Source of the DNA: Amphritea opalescens
Lineage (GTDB): Bacteria; Pseudomonadota; Gammaproteobacteria; Pseudomonadales; Balneatricaceae
Direction of reading: 5' to 3'
Assembly: GCF_003957515.1 (NCBI RefSeq)
Contig: NZ_RQXW01000001.1
Location: forward strand, 248,001 to 312,000
Length of the DNA stretch: 64,000 nt
The translations under genes and the position numbers were made by a program. Shown here piece by piece: positions 19,683 to 30,468 of the stretch (positions are counted from its first letter, which is position 1; every line of letters starts with the position of its first letter). The notes beneath the pieces are model-generated. The model did not search any database, was not told the origin of the DNA, and was given only the letters and a program-made list of their open reading frames with translations.

Positions 19683-20798
19683 ATGAAGCGTGTAGGTTTT
19701 GTAGGTTGGCGCGGAATGGTAGGTTCTGTGCTAATGCAGCGCATGATGGAAGAGGGTGATTTCGATCATATCGAAGAGCCGGTTTTCTTTACAACGTCCC
19801 AAGCAGGTCAGCCAGGCCCGAATATTGGTAAAGATATTCCCGCACTGAAAGATGCCACATCCATTGATGAACTCAAACAGATGGATGCGATTATTTCCTG
19901 CCAGGGCGGCGACTACACGAAACAGGTTTATGGTGCTCTGCGTAGTGCTGGCTGGAATGGCTACTGGATCGATGCGGCTTCCTCTTTGCGCATGGAAGAT
20001 GATGCTATTATCGTGCTTGATCCCGTGAATATGAACGTGATCAAAGATGGTTTGGCCAACGGTGTCAAAACCTATGTCGGCGGTAACTGTACTGTTTCTC
20101 TGATGTTGATGGGACTGGGCGGATTGTTTAGTGCTGGCGCGATTGAGTGGATGACCTCCATGACCTATCAGGCTGCTTCTGGCGGCGGTGCGCGACATAT
20201 GCGCGAACTGATCGCTCAGATGGGCGCTATCCATGATTCGGTTGCAACCGATCTGGCTAACCCTGCCAGTGCGATCCTCGATATCGATCGGCAAGTCGCT
20301 GCGACTATCCGTTCTGATGCGATGCCGACAGATAACTTTGGTGTGCCGCTGGCGGGTTCATTGATTCCATGGATCGATACGCCGCTGGCTAATGGTCAAA
20401 GCCGTGAAGAGTGGAAGGCTTATGCTGAAACCAACAAAATTCTTGGTTTGAGCGATAGCCCTGTGCCGATCGATGGTACCTGTGTGCGTATCGGTGCGAT
20501 GCGTTGTCACAGTCAGGCATTTACGATCAAGCTGAAGCAAAATATACCGATGGATGAAATCGAATCCATGATCGCTGAAGCCAATGATTGGGTGAGTGTC
20601 GTGCCTAATGATCGCGATATCACTTCCCGTGACCTAACGCCGGCGAAAGTAACGGGTACCCTGAGTGTACCTGTTGGTCGTCTGCGTAAGCTGAACATGG
20701 GTGATGAGTTCCTCAATGCCTTTAGCGTTGGCGATCAACTGTTGTGGGGTGCTGCGGAGCCATTACGTCGTATGCTGCGCATTCTGCTACAGGATTAA
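19683..20798 (+). CDS. asd: Aspartate-semialdehyde dehydrogenase
   Basis: NADPH-dependent reduction of aspartyl phosphate to aspartate semialdehyde, the branch point to lysine, threonine and methionine and to cell-wall diaminopimelate. It matches the long E. coli type: [18 protein letters not shown] at the N-terminus, the catalytic cysteine in [26 protein letters not shown] and [11 protein letters not shown]. Start ATG 19683 (371 residues) follows GGTGGAGCAG; the GTG at 19671 is part of that site. It lies after leuB, as in Pseudomonas, with a 190-base gap that may hold its own promoter. Confidence 0.97.
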   Translation: MKRVGFVGWRGMVGSVLMQRMMEEGDFDHIEEPVFFTTSQAGQPGPNIGKDIPALKDATSIDELKQMDAIISCQGGDYTKQVYGALRSAGWNGYWIDAASSLRMEDDAIIVLDPVNMNVIKDGLANGVKTYVGGNCTVSLMLMGLGGLFSAGAIEWMTSMTYQAASGGGARHMRELIAQMGAIHDSVATDLANPASAILDIDRQVAATIRSDAMPTDNFGVPLAGSLIPWIDTPLANGQSREEWKAYAETNKILGLSDSPVPIDGTCVRIGAMRCHSQAFTIKLKQNIPMDEIESMIAEANDWVSVVPNDRDITSRDLTPAKVTGTLSVPVGRLRKLNMGDEFLNAFSVGDQLLWGAAEPLRRMLRILLQD

Positions 20799-20816
20799 TT
20801 CTGTTTTAAACGATAT

Positions 20817-20843
20817 AACCGGCTGTTAAAGCCGGTTTTTTTT
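20817..20843 (+). terminator. Intrinsic terminator after asd
   Basis: AACCGGC and GCCGGTT with a seven-base loop, followed by eight T. Confidence 0.88.
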
Positions 20844-21229
20844 GCCTGTTCATCCGTGATTTAAATCAATTAAAACAGAATAAATATTTTCAGCTAGGGC
20901 GGCTGAGGCTGTCATCATTTTAGGTAGTATAAAGAAACCACTGCTTGAAATATTTTTCAGCGGTATGTTTTGAATAGGAATAAGTCAGTAATCTATTGAA
21001 TTTGTTGGGTTTTATGTTTTTTGGATTCAGTTTTGATGCTTTTGATATGGCAATCTAGCGCTAAAATCTGATTTAGCTTATAGGGTTTGGTGATTCATGG
21101 CCTATCTGGGTTGTTGATTAAACATAGGTTTTAATGAATACTTTGTGCATTGATACTGGATACGTAACTTTCTGAATATTGACGATTTTATATAATATTC
21201 AGGACCGGGGAAATTAAGGAAGCGAAAAT
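20844..21229 (+). promoter_or_regulatory. AT-rich leader region and promoter of fimV
   Basis: Nearly 400 bases of AT-rich sequence without a gene. A perfect TATAAT at 21191-21196 lies 34 bases before the fimV start, with only a weak -35 (TTTCTG at 21169). No other structure was recognised. Confidence 0.45.
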
Positions 21230-23806
21230 ATGCTGCGCAAATTAGCCCTAAGCTTGGCGATTGCAGGTGCACTAGGGACCTCAACTGCACATGCGCTTGG
21301 TCTCGGCGAGATCAGAATAACATCGGCGTTAAATGAGCCGCTCAAAGCCGAGATACAGCTGTTGCAGATGAGATCAGTTGATCCGCAACAAGTTCAGCCC
21401 AAAATGGCCAATGTTGATGACTTTGCCTTGGCGGGTATAGAGAAACTGCGTTTTCTCTCGGATGTGAAATTTGAAGTCCAACCCGGTGCGTCAGGTCAGG
21501 GTAAGATTATCTTGACCTCAACGGCTCCAGTAAAAGAACCTTTTCTTAACTTCCTCTTGGAAGTGAACTGGCCGAGTGGTCGTTTGGTGCGTGAGTATAC
21601 GGTGCTTCTCGATCCGCCTATTTATGATCCCACCCCAGCGCCAGCAGCCGTTCAGCCTGCGCGATCTAATGCTGTCGGTTCTTCCGCTGCGGTTGCTGCT
21701 AAGCCCATGGCGCCGCAAAAACCAGCTAACAATATCCGTACGCGTATGACCGATGGTCAGGTGTATGTTGATGTTAACGATACATTGTGGGATCTCGCTA
21801 AACGCTATAAACCTGCCGGTTCTGTGACGGAAGCGCAGATGATGTTAGCGCTGCAACGTAAAAACCCTGAAGCCTTTCGTAATAACAACGTCAATCAGTT
21901 GCGAGCAGGTGTAGTGATGGATCTCCCTTCGTTGAAGGAGGTGCAGGCGCTAGACCGAAAGCAAGCGAATCAAGAGTTCTGGCGCCAAACGCAGCGCTGG
22001 AAGCAGGGACTTAGCTCCAAACCGAGTGCTGAGCCGATAGATGCATCCTCTGCTTCTGATAAAAAAGGAGAGGCGTCCGAAAAAAAGACTGATGACGTTG
22101 CTGCCAATACGGCCCAGGGGCAACTGAAAATAGTTTCTCCTGATAAGTCATCTGAAGCGGAAATGGTTTCAGATCAGGCGGCCGATACTGATATGAGTCA
22201 GGCTGACTCTGTGCTGTTAAAAAAAAATCAGCAGCTCGAAACTGAACTAGCGAGTGCGCTTGAATCGGTTGATAAGATTCAGCGTGAGAACGAAGAGTTA
22301 AGCGGTCGGGTTGATGCGCTGGCGCAGCAGATGGAAAGTCTGCAGCGGCTATTAGAACTGAAGGATCAGCAGATGGCTGAACTTCAGGCCGAATTAGAAT
22401 CGGCGAAAAATCAGCCGGTTATCTCGCCTGTCGATCAAGCAGCGGCAACAAATACTGCTGAGCCTACCGAGAAAACACTACTTGAACGGTTCGGTTTGTA
22501 CATCGGCGCTGCCGGTGGTGCTCTAATCGCCTTTCTATTAGCGTTGTTACTACTGCGTCGCAAGACAAAAGAAGATAAAGGCGATGCTTCTGATGTGATT
22601 GCACCTGTCGCGGCAGCAGCGGCTACGGCGGCGGTTGTTGAGTCGGCCGCGGATGACGTTGAAGAGATTGTTGAGCCTACTGCTGAAGTTGTTGCTGAGG
22701 CGGCAATCGAAGATATCGATCTTGATGATCTCGATCTCGATATGGATGTAGAGCAGGTCGATACAGCAGCCATTGATAGCATTGATGAAGATGACTTTGA
22801 TCTCGGGTTTGATGATTTTGATGCCGAATCTCGGGCTGTTGAAGAGGAAGCGGCTAAATCGGTTGAAGCCTCTTTAGATGAGGATGAAGAGATTGATGAT
22901 GCGTTGGACTCTATTCTCGGTGAAAATACCGATTCTTTTGATCTAGGTAATCTGCAGGTGCCTGAGGTTCAAAGCCTCGGTGATGTGCCTATGGATGTAC
23001 CTGAGGAAGAGCCTGAAGCTGATAATCTCGAAGAGTTGTTAGCGGATGCTGCTAAAGCTGACGAAATTGCTCAGCCGGACGTTGATGCTGATGATTCGAT
23101 GGAAGATCTCGATCTAGAGTTTGATATTGAATCCTTTGACGATAGCGAAGATAGCGCTGCTACTACAGAGGCGCCTGCGGTTGATGATGATTTAGATCTC
23201 GACTTTAACCTTGATGTTGCAGATGAAGCTGATGTTGAGCCCGAAGCAGTCGACGCATTTGATGAAGATGATTTAGAGCTGACAGAGTTCACCATTGATG
23301 AGCCTGTCGTTGATGCCGTGGATGAGTCTGCGGTAGAAGAACCTGCGATTGATGCGGATGCTGAGCTTGATCAGTTGCTGGCTGAGACCGGTGAATCTGA
23401 CGCTGACCTTGATGAGCTAGATCTGGATGCTGATCTGCAGGCCATGCTTGATGGTGAAGACGATGTTGTGCTCGAAGAGCAGGAGATCGCACCAGCAAAA
23501 ACAGATGACTCTCCTGTCGGTCAGGATTTAGACGCCGAGTTGGACTCTGAATTGGAAATGTTGCTAAGCGATGGCGGTGATGAAGAGCTTAGCTTGGACA
23601 TGACCGATGATTCCGAAGAGTATTCCTTGGATAACCTAAACCTGCTTGATGATGCCGATGAGGTGGAAACTAAGCTGGATTTAGCGCGGGCTTATATCGA
23701 TATGGAAGATATCGATGGCGCGAAAGATATTCTTGGGGAGATAGCTAAAGAGGGCAGCGAGGCGCAGCAGGCTGAAGCGAATAACTTGCTAAGCTCTTTA
23801 AGCTAA
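21230..23806 (+). CDS. fimV: FimV-type polar hub protein
   Basis: Inner-membrane, cell-wall binding protein that organises the pole and type IV pili in Pseudomonas. Order of parts in 858 residues: signal peptide 1-22 ending in AHA; FimV N-terminal domain beginning LGLGEIRITSALNEPLKAEI; LysM-like region about 173-235 (VYVDVNDTLWDLAKRYKP); coiled coil about 328-397; one membrane helix about 422-442; then roughly 350 very acidic residues, mostly Asp, Glu, Ala and Leu; and the short conserved FimV C-terminal TPR-like domain (ETKLDLARAYIDMEDIDGAK). AAGGAAGCG precedes ATG 21230. Position between asd and truA is the Pseudomonas order. Confidence 0.95.
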   Translation: MLRKLALSLAIAGALGTSTAHALGLGEIRITSALNEPLKAEIQLLQMRSVDPQQVQPKMANVDDFALAGIEKLRFLSDVKFEVQPGASGQGKIILTSTAPVKEPFLNFLLEVNWPSGRLVREYTVLLDPPIYDPTPAPAAVQPARSNAVGSSAAVAAKPMAPQKPANNIRTRMTDGQVYVDVNDTLWDLAKRYKPAGSVTEAQMMLALQRKNPEAFRNNNVNQLRAGVVMDLPSLKEVQALDRKQANQEFWRQTQRWKQGLSSKPSAEPIDASSASDKKGEASEKKTDDVAANTAQGQLKIVSPDKSSEAEMVSDQAADTDMSQADSVLLKKNQQLETELASALESVDKIQRENEELSGRVDALAQQMESLQRLLELKDQQMAELQAELESAKNQPVISPVDQAAATNTAEPTEKTLLERFGLYIGAAGGALIAFLLALLLLRRKTKEDKGDASDVIAPVAAAAATAAVVESAADDVEEIVEPTAEVVAEAAIEDIDLDDLDLDMDVEQVDTAAIDSIDEDDFDLGFDDFDAESRAVEEEAAKSVEASLDEDEEIDDALDSILGENTDSFDLGNLQVPEVQSLGDVPMDVPEEEPEADNLEELLADAAKADEIAQPDVDADDSMEDLDLEFDIESFDDSEDSAATTEAPAVDDDLDLDFNLDVADEADVEPEAVDAFDEDDLELTEFTIDEPVVDAVDESAVEEPAIDADAELDQLLAETGESDADLDELDLDADLQAMLDGEDDVVLEEQEIAPAKTDDSPVGQDLDAELDSELEMLLSDGGDEELSLDMTDDSEEYSLDNLNLLDDADEVETKLDLARAYIDMEDIDGAKDILGEIAKEGSEAQQAEANNLLSSLS

Positions 23807-23912
23807 ATTATTGACAATAAGCGCTTTGGGATGAGCCCTTTAGGTTGAATCCTTTAAATCCGTGTTTGGGCTTGATCGCCTGATTTGATTAACCGTTAAG
23901 ATAAGATGTTAT

Positions 23913-24842
23913 ATGCAACGGGATAATACCCAGATTGACCATCAACAAGGGGCGACTACGGTCGCCCTTTCTTATGTTTCGCCTACTGAGAAAGAGGGCG
24001 AAGATAACTGTTCTGATGATGATAGCGCAGCCAACGTGGTTAAGCGTCGCTATGCGCTCTGTGTTGAATATGCCGGTGGTGCTTATCGTGGCTGGCAGAC
24101 GCAGAAAGAGAAAGATGTTCCCTCGATTCAGGAAACCGTTGAGCAAGCGCTGTCTAAAATTGCGAATGAGCCTATTACGGTTATCTGTGCAGGGCGGACG
24201 GATGCCTGTGTTAGTGGTACCTATCAGATTATCCATTTTGATACCTATGCCGACCGCTCAGATCGTTCCTGGGTGATGGGCACCAATACCCAGTTGCCGG
24301 ATGATATTGCGATTCGTTGGGCGAAACCCGTTGATGATAGTTTTCATGCGCGTTTCTCTGCATTAGAACGCCGTTATCGCTATCTGATCTACTCTTCGCC
24401 GGTTAAGCCTGCATTGTTGAGTCGTGGTGTGACCTGGACGCATAAATCGCTGGACCTTCCACGGATGCAAGCGGCGGCGGATTTGCTATTAGGTGAGCAT
24501 GACTTTACCTCCTATCGGGCGGTTGGTTGTCAGGCTAAAAGCCCTGTACGTGAAGTTAAGGCGATGGATATCTATCGCGCGGGCGATCTCATAGTGATCG
24601 ATGTGCGGGCGAATGCTTTTTTGCAGCATATGATTCGTAACTTTGCTGGCGTGTTGATGGCGATCGGTAGTGGTGAAGCTGAGCCGGTTTGGGCAAAGCA
24701 GGTGCTTGATGCCCGAGATCGTCGCAAAGGCGGGGTTACCGCGCCACCTTACGGGCTCTATTTCGTCGATGTAAAATACCCCGAGCAATATGAGTTGCCG
24801 AAATCCACCTTAGGTCCCTATTTCCTAACGCAAAACGGTTAA
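23913..24842 (+). CDS. truA: tRNA pseudouridine(38-40) synthase TruA
   Basis: Makes pseudouridine in the tRNA anticodon stem. YALCVEYAGGAYRGWQTQ, VPSIQETVEQAL, the catalytic Asp97 in AGRTDACVSGTYQ and MIRNFAGVLMAIGSGE identify it. Two oddities. First, the usual GRTDAGVHG is GRTDACVSG here: the glycine and histidine right after the catalytic Asp are replaced by Cys and Ser. Second, 309 residues is about 40 more than usual; the first 41 are acidic and unconserved and overlap a terminator-like hairpin. A GTG at 24036 would give 268 residues, the family size, but has no clear ribosome-binding site. I keep ATG 23913 as the longest reading. Confidence 0.9.
   Translation: MQRDNTQIDHQQGATTVALSYVSPTEKEGEDNCSDDDSAANVVKRRYALCVEYAGGAYRGWQTQKEKDVPSIQETVEQALSKIANEPITVICAGRTDACVSGTYQIIHFDTYADRSDRSWVMGTNTQLPDDIAIRWAKPVDDSFHARFSALERRYRYLIYSSPVKPALLSRGVTWTHKSLDLPRMQAAADLLLGEHDFTSYRAVGCQAKSPVREVKAMDIYRAGDLIVIDVRANAFLQHMIRNFAGVLMAIGSGEAEPVWAKQVLDARDRRKGGVTAPPYGLYFVDVKYPEQYELPKSTLGPYFLTQNG
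23948..23976 (+). terminator. Hairpin with T-rich tail inside the 5' end of truA
   Basis: GGGCGAC-TACG-GTCGCCC followed by TTTCTT, about 140 bases after the fimV stop. It looks like the fimV terminator yet sits inside the ORF called truA, which bears on where truA really starts. Confidence 0.55.
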
Positions 24843-24914
24843 CCTCTGGCCCTGCTATCTGTTACTATTAGGCTCTTTTTTAATAATCTCTCTTTAAATA
24901 GTCTGATCCAAGTG

Positions 24915-25535
24915 ATGCGAACTCGCGTAAAAATCTGTGGAATTACCCGGTTAGAGGATGCTCTCGCAGCGATAGAGGCGGGGGCTGATGCCCTTGGCTT
25001 TGTGTTTTATCCTCCCAGTCCGCGTTATGTTGATCCTGCGGTTGCCGAGGCTATTATTGCTCAGTTGCCTCCCTTTGTGACCACGGTGGCGCTGTTCGTT
25101 GATGATAGCCCAGAGCAGGTTAACGCTATTTTGGGTCAGACTGGTATCGATCTGCTGCAGTTTCATGGTGATGAGTCACCGGCGTACTGTCAGCAGTTTA
25201 ATCGACCCTATTTTAAGGCGGTGCGGATGTCTCCGGACATTGATGTCATCGCCGAATGTAAACGTTTTGCCTCTGCCCGAGGACTGCTATTGGATGCTTA
25301 TCGTCCAGGCGTGCCCGGCGGTACGGGTGAAGCGTTTAACTGGGACCGCATCCCATCTGATCTTGAGTTGCCGCTGATACTGGCTGGCGGCCTTGATCAG
25401 AACAATGTGGCTAAGGCAATAAGTCAGGTGAAACCCTATGCTGTGGATGTTAGCGGCGGGGTGGAGATGGCGAAAGGCCGAAAAGATTGTTCCAAAATAA
25501 TATCCTTTATGAATGAGGTAGCTTGTGCCAACTAA
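24915..25535 (+). CDS. trpF: Phosphoribosylanthranilate isomerase
   Basis: Third step of tryptophan synthesis. TIM-barrel protein of 206 residues with [15 protein letters not shown] (catalytic Cys), [23 protein letters not shown] and the phosphate-binding end [10 protein letters not shown] and VDVSGGVE. Start ATG 24915; the GTG immediately before it is less likely. Its last codons overlap the trpB start by 11 bases, so trpFBA are translationally linked. Confidence 0.96.
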   Translation: MRTRVKICGITRLEDALAAIEAGADALGFVFYPPSPRYVDPAVAEAIIAQLPPFVTTVALFVDDSPEQVNAILGQTGIDLLQFHGDESPAYCQQFNRPYFKAVRMSPDIDVIAECKRFASARGLLLDAYRPGVPGGTGEAFNWDRIPSDLELPLILAGGLDQNNVAKAISQVKPYAVDVSGGVEMAKGRKDCSKIISFMNEVACAN

Positions 25536-26748
25536 AGAAGATCTCGCGATCGCAAAGCAGATGCCCGATGCAAGTGGTCATTTCGGCCAATTCGGGGGCC
25601 GTTATGTGTCTGAAACCTTGATGGCTGCTCTCCAGCAGCTTGAGCAGACCTACGAAAAGCTTTGGCGAGATCCACAGTTTCAGGCAGAGTTTGATCGCGA
25701 CCTTGCGCACTATGTCGGTCGTCCATCACCGCTGTATCATGCGGAGCGCCTTTCTCGCGAATTAGGCGGGGCGCAGATTTACCTGAAACGTGAAGATTTA
25801 AACCATACCGGTGCCCACAAGGTGAACAATACTATTGGCCAAGCGTTGCTGGCTAAGTTCACAGGTAAGCCGCGGGTGAGCGCAGAAACGGGCGCAGGCC
25901 AGCATGGTGTTGCTACGGCAACGGTTGCCGCGCGTCTGGGTCTTGAGTGTACTGTGTACATGGGTGAAGAAGATATTCGTCGCCAGGCCCTGAACGTTTA
26001 TCGGATGAAGCTCCTTGGTGCTGAAGTTGTCTCAGTCACCTCGGGTACGCGCACCCTGAAAGATGCCATGAACGAGGCGATGCGCGACTGGGTGACCAAT
26101 GTCGATAATACCTTTTACATTATCGGTACAGCGGCTGGCCCTCATCCATATCCTAAGCTGGTGCGTGATTTTCAGTCAGTGATTGGTCGTGAAGCGCGCG
26201 AGCAGTGTTTGGCGCAGGCCGGTAAGCTACCGGATGTGCTGATGGCCTGTGTTGGCGGTGGTTCTAATGCGATTGGTTTGTTTCATCCCTTTATCGAAGA
26301 TGCCGATGTCCGCATGATCGGTGTTGAAGCCGGTGGTTACGGTATCGAAACAGGTCAACATGCCGCGCCATTGAGTGCCGGTAGTCGACCAGGGGTGTTG
26401 CACGGTAACCGTACTTCGCTGATGTCAGATGAGGGTGGTCAGGTGATTGGTACGCACTCTGTTTCTGCGGGTCTCGATTACCCAGGTGTTGGACCAGAGC
26501 ACGCTTACCTGAAAGAGATAGGCCGGGCTGAATATACCGCGATCAATGATGACGAGGCGCTCCATGCTTTCCGTCACCTAACATTGACCGAAGGTATTAT
26601 GCCAGCACTGGAATCCAGTCATGCAGTGGCCGAAGCGATGAAGCTTGCACCAACGATGCGCAAGGATCAGATCATTCTGGTTAACCTGTCGGGACGGGGT
26701 GACAAGGATATCCATACTGTTGCAGAAATTGACGGTATTAACTTTTAA
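25525..26748 (+). CDS. trpB: Tryptophan synthase beta chain
   Basis: PLP enzyme that joins indole and serine. The 407-residue protein has [13 protein letters not shown], the PLP-binding lysine in [10 protein letters not shown] (Lys99), [13 protein letters not shown], and the phosphate-binding GGGSNAIG. It begins with GTG 25525 after a GAGGTAGC site inside the trpF end. In Pseudomonas aeruginosa trpBA sit elsewhere; here they are between trpF and accD, as in many other gammaproteobacteria. Confidence 0.97.
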   Translation: MPTKEDLAIAKQMPDASGHFGQFGGRYVSETLMAALQQLEQTYEKLWRDPQFQAEFDRDLAHYVGRPSPLYHAERLSRELGGAQIYLKREDLNHTGAHKVNNTIGQALLAKFTGKPRVSAETGAGQHGVATATVAARLGLECTVYMGEEDIRRQALNVYRMKLLGAEVVSVTSGTRTLKDAMNEAMRDWVTNVDNTFYIIGTAAGPHPYPKLVRDFQSVIGREAREQCLAQAGKLPDVLMACVGGGSNAIGLFHPFIEDADVRMIGVEAGGYGIETGQHAAPLSAGSRPGVLHGNRTSLMSDEGGQVIGTHSVSAGLDYPGVGPEHAYLKEIGRAEYTAINDDEALHAFRHLTLTEGIMPALESSHAVAEAMKLAPTMRKDQIILVNLSGRGDKDIHTVAEIDGINF

Positions 26749-26771
26749 GCCCTGACTGAGTGAAGATTAAG

Positions 26772-27575
26772 ATGAGTCGTATTACAGAGTGTTTTAATAA
26801 TCTGAAAAGCCAGGGCCGCAAAGCGCTGATCCCTTTTGTGACAGCCGGAGACCCTGATCCTAAAGTAACCGTACCGCTAATGCATGCGCTGGTAGAATCC
26901 GGTGTCGATATTATCGAGCTGGGCGTACCGTTTTCTGATCCCATGGCCGATGGCCCTGTGATCCAGTTAGCCTGTGAGCGTGCGTTGTTGCACGGCACGC
27001 GTCTGGTTGATGTGTTGGACATGGTGGCGGAATTCCGTAAAACCAATCAGACGACTCCGGTCGTACTGATGGGTTACCTCAATCCGATTGAGGTGATGGG
27101 CTATGCGGCGTTTGCTGATAAAGCTAAGGCGGTTGGTCTTGACGGTGTTTTGACCGTTGATCTACCCCCTGAAGAGGCGTGTGAATTTAACCCACTGATG
27201 AAAGCGGCGGGTATCGATGTGATCTATCTGATCGCGCCGACCACCGAAGAGTCGCGGGTGAAGCAGATTTGTGCTGCCGGCAGTGGTTACCTCTACTATG
27301 TATCTGTTAAAGGCGTGACCGGTTCGGCTGCGCTGGATGTGGGCGAAGTTGCTGAAAAACTAGAGATGATTCGCCAGCATACCGATATGCCGTTAGGGGT
27401 TGGTTTTGGTATTCGTGATGATGCCTCTGCGCGGGCGATTTCAGCCGTAGCTGATGGTGTGATCGTCGGTAGTGTATTGGTTAATAAGATTGCCGAATTA
27501 GCTGGCAATCAGGCACAGATTCCTGAGGCGGTTGCAGCGATTACTGCAAGCATGCGTCAGGCAATGGATAAATAA
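26772..27575 (+). CDS. trpA: Tryptophan synthase alpha chain
   Basis: Cleaves indole-3-glycerol phosphate and passes indole to TrpB. The 267-residue TIM barrel has [13 protein letters not shown], the catalytic Glu in [29 protein letters not shown] with the second catalytic acid, and [10 protein letters not shown] for phosphate binding. Start ATG 26772; an in-frame GTG at 26760 lies upstream. Gap to trpB is 23 bases. Confidence 0.97.
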   Translation: MSRITECFNNLKSQGRKALIPFVTAGDPDPKVTVPLMHALVESGVDIIELGVPFSDPMADGPVIQLACERALLHGTRLVDVLDMVAEFRKTNQTTPVVLMGYLNPIEVMGYAAFADKAKAVGLDGVLTVDLPPEEACEFNPLMKAAGIDVIYLIAPTTEESRVKQICAAGSGYLYYVSVKGVTGSAALDVGEVAEKLEMIRQHTDMPLGVGFGIRDDASARAISAVADGVIVGSVLVNKIAELAGNQAQIPEAVAAITASMRQAMDK

Positions 27576-27605
27576 AGACTGCCATAGGCAGACGCTGGAG
27601 TAATA

Positions 27606-28466
27606 ATGAGTAACTGGCTGGATAAAATTGTTCCTTCCCTAGTTCGCTCTGAGAAGAAGCGAACGAACATTCCTGAAGGGTTGTGGGAAAAGTGTCCTAA
27701 ATGTGAATCCGTGCTGTATCGCCCGGAGCTAGAAAAAAACCTGAATGTATGTCCTAAGTGTGATCATCATATGCGCTTGACCGCGCGGGTACGCTTGAAT
27801 GCGTTCCTCGATGAGGGCACTTTGCGTGAAATCGGTGCTGAAATCGAACCGGTTGATCATCTTAAGTTCCGTGATACCAAGAAGTATAAAGATCGTCTGG
27901 TTGCCGCTCAGAAAGCGACCGGTGAGAAAGATGCTTTAATCGCCATGCGAGGCGAAGTGAAGGGGTTGCCGGTCGTTGCGGTGGCTTTTGAGTTTCGCTT
28001 TATGGGTGGATCGATGGGTGCCGTGGTTGGTGAGCGCTTTGTTCGCGCTGCCAATATCGCCCTCGAAGAGGGTGTGCCGATGATCTGTTTCGCGGCCAGT
28101 GGCGGCGCGCGGATGCAAGAGGCGCTGTTCTCCCTGATGCAGATGGCCAAAACCAGTGCTGCTCTTGAGCGACTCAAGCAAGCCGGTGTGCCTTATATCT
28201 CTGTGTTGACCGACCCTGTTTATGGCGGTGTGTCGGCATCACTAGCGATGTTGGGTGATTTGAATATCGGTGAGCCGGGAGCCTTGGTTGGCTTTGCTGG
28301 CCCTCGGGTGATCGAGCAGACGGTGCGTGAGAAACTGCCAGAAGGCTTCCAGCGTAGTGAGTTCCTGCTGGAGCATGGGCAGATCGATATGATTATCTCT
28401 CGGGGTGATCTGCGTGACCGGATCTCTTCGGTGTTGCGTATGATGCAGGGACTTCCCGTCGCCTGA
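27606..28466 (+). CDS. accD: Acetyl-CoA carboxylase carboxyltransferase beta subunit
   Basis: Beta subunit of the carboxyltransferase that makes malonyl-CoA, working with AccA. The four-cysteine zinc ribbon is at Cys30, Cys33, Cys49 and Cys52, followed by the crotonase-type core with [13 protein letters not shown] and [12 protein letters not shown]. 286 residues, normal. It follows trpA by 30 bases and ends at a strong terminator, so it may be the last gene of the truA/trpFBA transcript. Confidence 0.97.
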   Translation: MSNWLDKIVPSLVRSEKKRTNIPEGLWEKCPKCESVLYRPELEKNLNVCPKCDHHMRLTARVRLNAFLDEGTLREIGAEIEPVDHLKFRDTKKYKDRLVAAQKATGEKDALIAMRGEVKGLPVVAVAFEFRFMGGSMGAVVGERFVRAANIALEEGVPMICFAASGGARMQEALFSLMQMAKTSAALERLKQAGVPYISVLTDPVYGGVSASLAMLGDLNIGEPGALVGFAGPRVIEQTVREKLPEGFQRSEFLLEHGQIDMIISRGDLRDRISSVLRMMQGLPVA

Positions 28467-28484
28467 TCATCTCTCTTGAATAAG

Positions 28485-28514
28485 GCCGCTGTCAGTTTAT
28501 CAGCGGCTTTTTTT
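28485..28514 (+). terminator. Intrinsic terminator after accD
   Basis: GCCGCTG and CAGCGGC with a nine-base loop, followed by seven T. It separates accD from folC. Confidence 0.88.
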
Positions 28515-28555
28515 ATTGTTCTAAATTGTTGTCCTGAAGAAAAGCTGAAAGCACT

Positions 28556-29848
28556 ATGGCTGAAGTACATTTTAAGACTCTTGCGCAGTGGCTTGAGTGG
28601 ATTGAAACCAATCATCCGGTCGATCTGATTGAGCTCGGGCTAGATCGTTTGCGTGAAGTCTATGAGCGCATGCATCTGGATCTAAGCGGTAGTCGTATCG
28701 TTATTGTCGGTGGCACTAATGGTAAAGGTTCGACCATTGCCATGTTGGATCAGGTGCTTCGAGATCAGGGCAAGACCGTGGGGTGTTTTACCTCACCCCA
28801 TTTTTTACGTTACAACGAACGGATTAAGCTAGCGGGTCAACCGGTCAATGATGATCTGATTGTCCGTGCTTTCACCGCCATTGAGCAGGCGCGAGGTGAT
28901 GTTCGGCTAACCTATTTTGAATATAACACCCTCGCTGCGCTGCATGTATTTGCCATTGAACAGCCTGATGTGATGTTGCTTGAGGTGGGCTTAGGTGGTC
29001 GTCTTGATGCGATCAATATCATCGACGCGGATATTTCCGTGGTAACAACGGTATCGGTGGATCATGTTGATTGGTTGGGGGATGACCGCAATCAGATCGG
29101 CTATGAAAAAGCGGGTATTTATCGGTCAGGTCGCCCGGCGGTGTGTGGTGATCCTTCGCCACCGCAAAAACTCGTCGATTATGCCGATGAGATAGGTGCA
29201 ACGTTATTTCAGCGCGGACGGGATTTTAATCTGTCCGATGAGAGCGATGGGCGATGGTTATGGCAAGGTGAACAATTGAACGGCAATCTATTAACGGTTT
29301 CCGGCTTGCCAGAGACCACCTTGCCGAAAGCAAATGCGGCTACCGTCTTGCAGGTGTTGAATCTGTTGGATATGTTGCCTGAGCCTGACTGCCTTAGACA
29401 GAGTCTGTCTAAAGCAAGGTTAACGGGGCGAATGCAACCGCTGCGAGTTGGCGAGGTTGATTATACGCTCGATGTTGCCCACAACCCTGAAGCGGCGGCT
29501 TATTTAGCGAAGCAGCTCGGTGGCCGGCCGGTGAAAGGCCGTACGCTGATGGTGTTGGGCATGTTGGCGGATAAAGATATCGATCAGGTGTTGGGCTGTT
29601 TGCAGCCGGTTATTGATGAGTGGTATCTGGTTACGTTAAACAAGCCTCGAGGGCAGACGGCAGCGGCTTTGCGAGAAAAGTTAGAGGCGCTGGGGGTAAC
29701 TCAAGCGGTGCATACTTATGACTCGGTTAAGGAAGCGCTTGATGCGGTTGCTCATGATGCTAAATCAGACGATCGGGTGATGGTTGCGGGGTCTTTTTTT
29801 ACGGTGAGTGATGCGTTAGTGGCACTTAATGTGGGGGAATCAGCGTGA
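28556..29848 (+). CDS. folC: Bifunctional folylpolyglutamate/dihydrofolate synthase
   Basis: Mur-ligase-like enzyme that adds glutamate to dihydropteroate and to folates. P-loop IVIVGGTNGKGSTIAMLD, the folate loop CFTSPHFLRYNERI, LEVGLGGRLDAIN and the C-terminal LDVAHNPEAA are all present in 430 residues. First gene of folC-dedD, overlapping the next gene by four bases (GTGA). Confidence 0.96.
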   Translation: MAEVHFKTLAQWLEWIETNHPVDLIELGLDRLREVYERMHLDLSGSRIVIVGGTNGKGSTIAMLDQVLRDQGKTVGCFTSPHFLRYNERIKLAGQPVNDDLIVRAFTAIEQARGDVRLTYFEYNTLAALHVFAIEQPDVMLLEVGLGGRLDAINIIDADISVVTTVSVDHVDWLGDDRNQIGYEKAGIYRSGRPAVCGDPSPPQKLVDYADEIGATLFQRGRDFNLSDESDGRWLWQGEQLNGNLLTVSGLPETTLPKANAATVLQVLNLLDMLPEPDCLRQSLSKARLTGRMQPLRVGEVDYTLDVAHNPEAAAYLAKQLGGRPVKGRTLMVLGMLADKDIDQVLGCLQPVIDEWYLVTLNKPRGQTAAALREKLEALGVTQAVHTYDSVKEALDAVAHDAKSDDRVMVAGSFFTVSDALVALNVGESA

Positions 29849-30396
29849 ATGATGGTTTTAAGCAGCGCCTTGCGGGGGCCGCGATCTTGTGTCTGGCGGC
29901 AGTGATTCTATTGCCGATTTTTTTCGATGGAGCGGGCTACCGCGAGCGCCATCTTGAGAGCGCCATCCCGCCGCCTCCCTCTGAACCTCAGTTGGTCGCT
30001 ATTGAACCTGAAAATCAGCCACTGCCGGATACGTCCACCTTTGCGCCACCGGGTGAGCCGGTAACCGTGGCGGTGATGCCAAAGCAGGTTGCCGCAGAGG
30101 TGGCTAAGCAAAAGCCGCAGATTAGTGAGCGTAACGATCCGCCGGCGTTGGATCAGGAGAATATTCCGGTTGCCTGGAGTCTTCAATTGGCAAGCTTTAA
30201 GGATGAAGACAACGCTAAAGGGCTGAGTCGTAAGCTGATTAAGGCGGGCCATAAGGTGTATATTCGTAAAACTGGCGATCTTATTCGGGTCTTTGTTGGG
30301 CCCGACATACAGAAGTCTAAATTGACTGAGTTGCAGGCGGCTATTCAGAAAGAGTTTGGCTTGGATGGTATTATCGTTCGGTTTACCACACGATAA
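29845..30396 (+). CDS. dedD: SPOR-domain cell-division protein, DedD-like
   Basis: Inner-membrane protein whose C-terminal SPOR domain binds denuded septal peptidoglycan. One membrane helix at about residues 10-27 (AGAAILCLAAVILLPIFF), a proline-rich periplasmic linker, then SPOR from about 105 to the end (AWSLQLASFKDEDNAKGLSR). 183 residues with GTG start overlapping the folC stop. The folC-dedD-cvpA-purF order is shared with E. coli and Pseudomonas, which supports DedD. Confidence 0.88.
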   Translation: MNDGFKQRLAGAAILCLAAVILLPIFFDGAGYRERHLESAIPPPPSEPQLVAIEPENQPLPDTSTFAPPGEPVTVAVMPKQVAAEVAKQKPQISERNDPPALDQENIPVAWSLQLASFKDEDNAKGLSRKLIKAGHKVYIRKTGDLIRVFVGPDIQKSKLTELQAAIQKEFGLDGIIVRFTTR

Positions 30397-30468
30397 TCAT
30401 TGGGTTAATTCGTTAGCTCTGGTAGAATTCTGCCCTTAATTTCATAGATCCAGAAGTAGATTTTAAAC

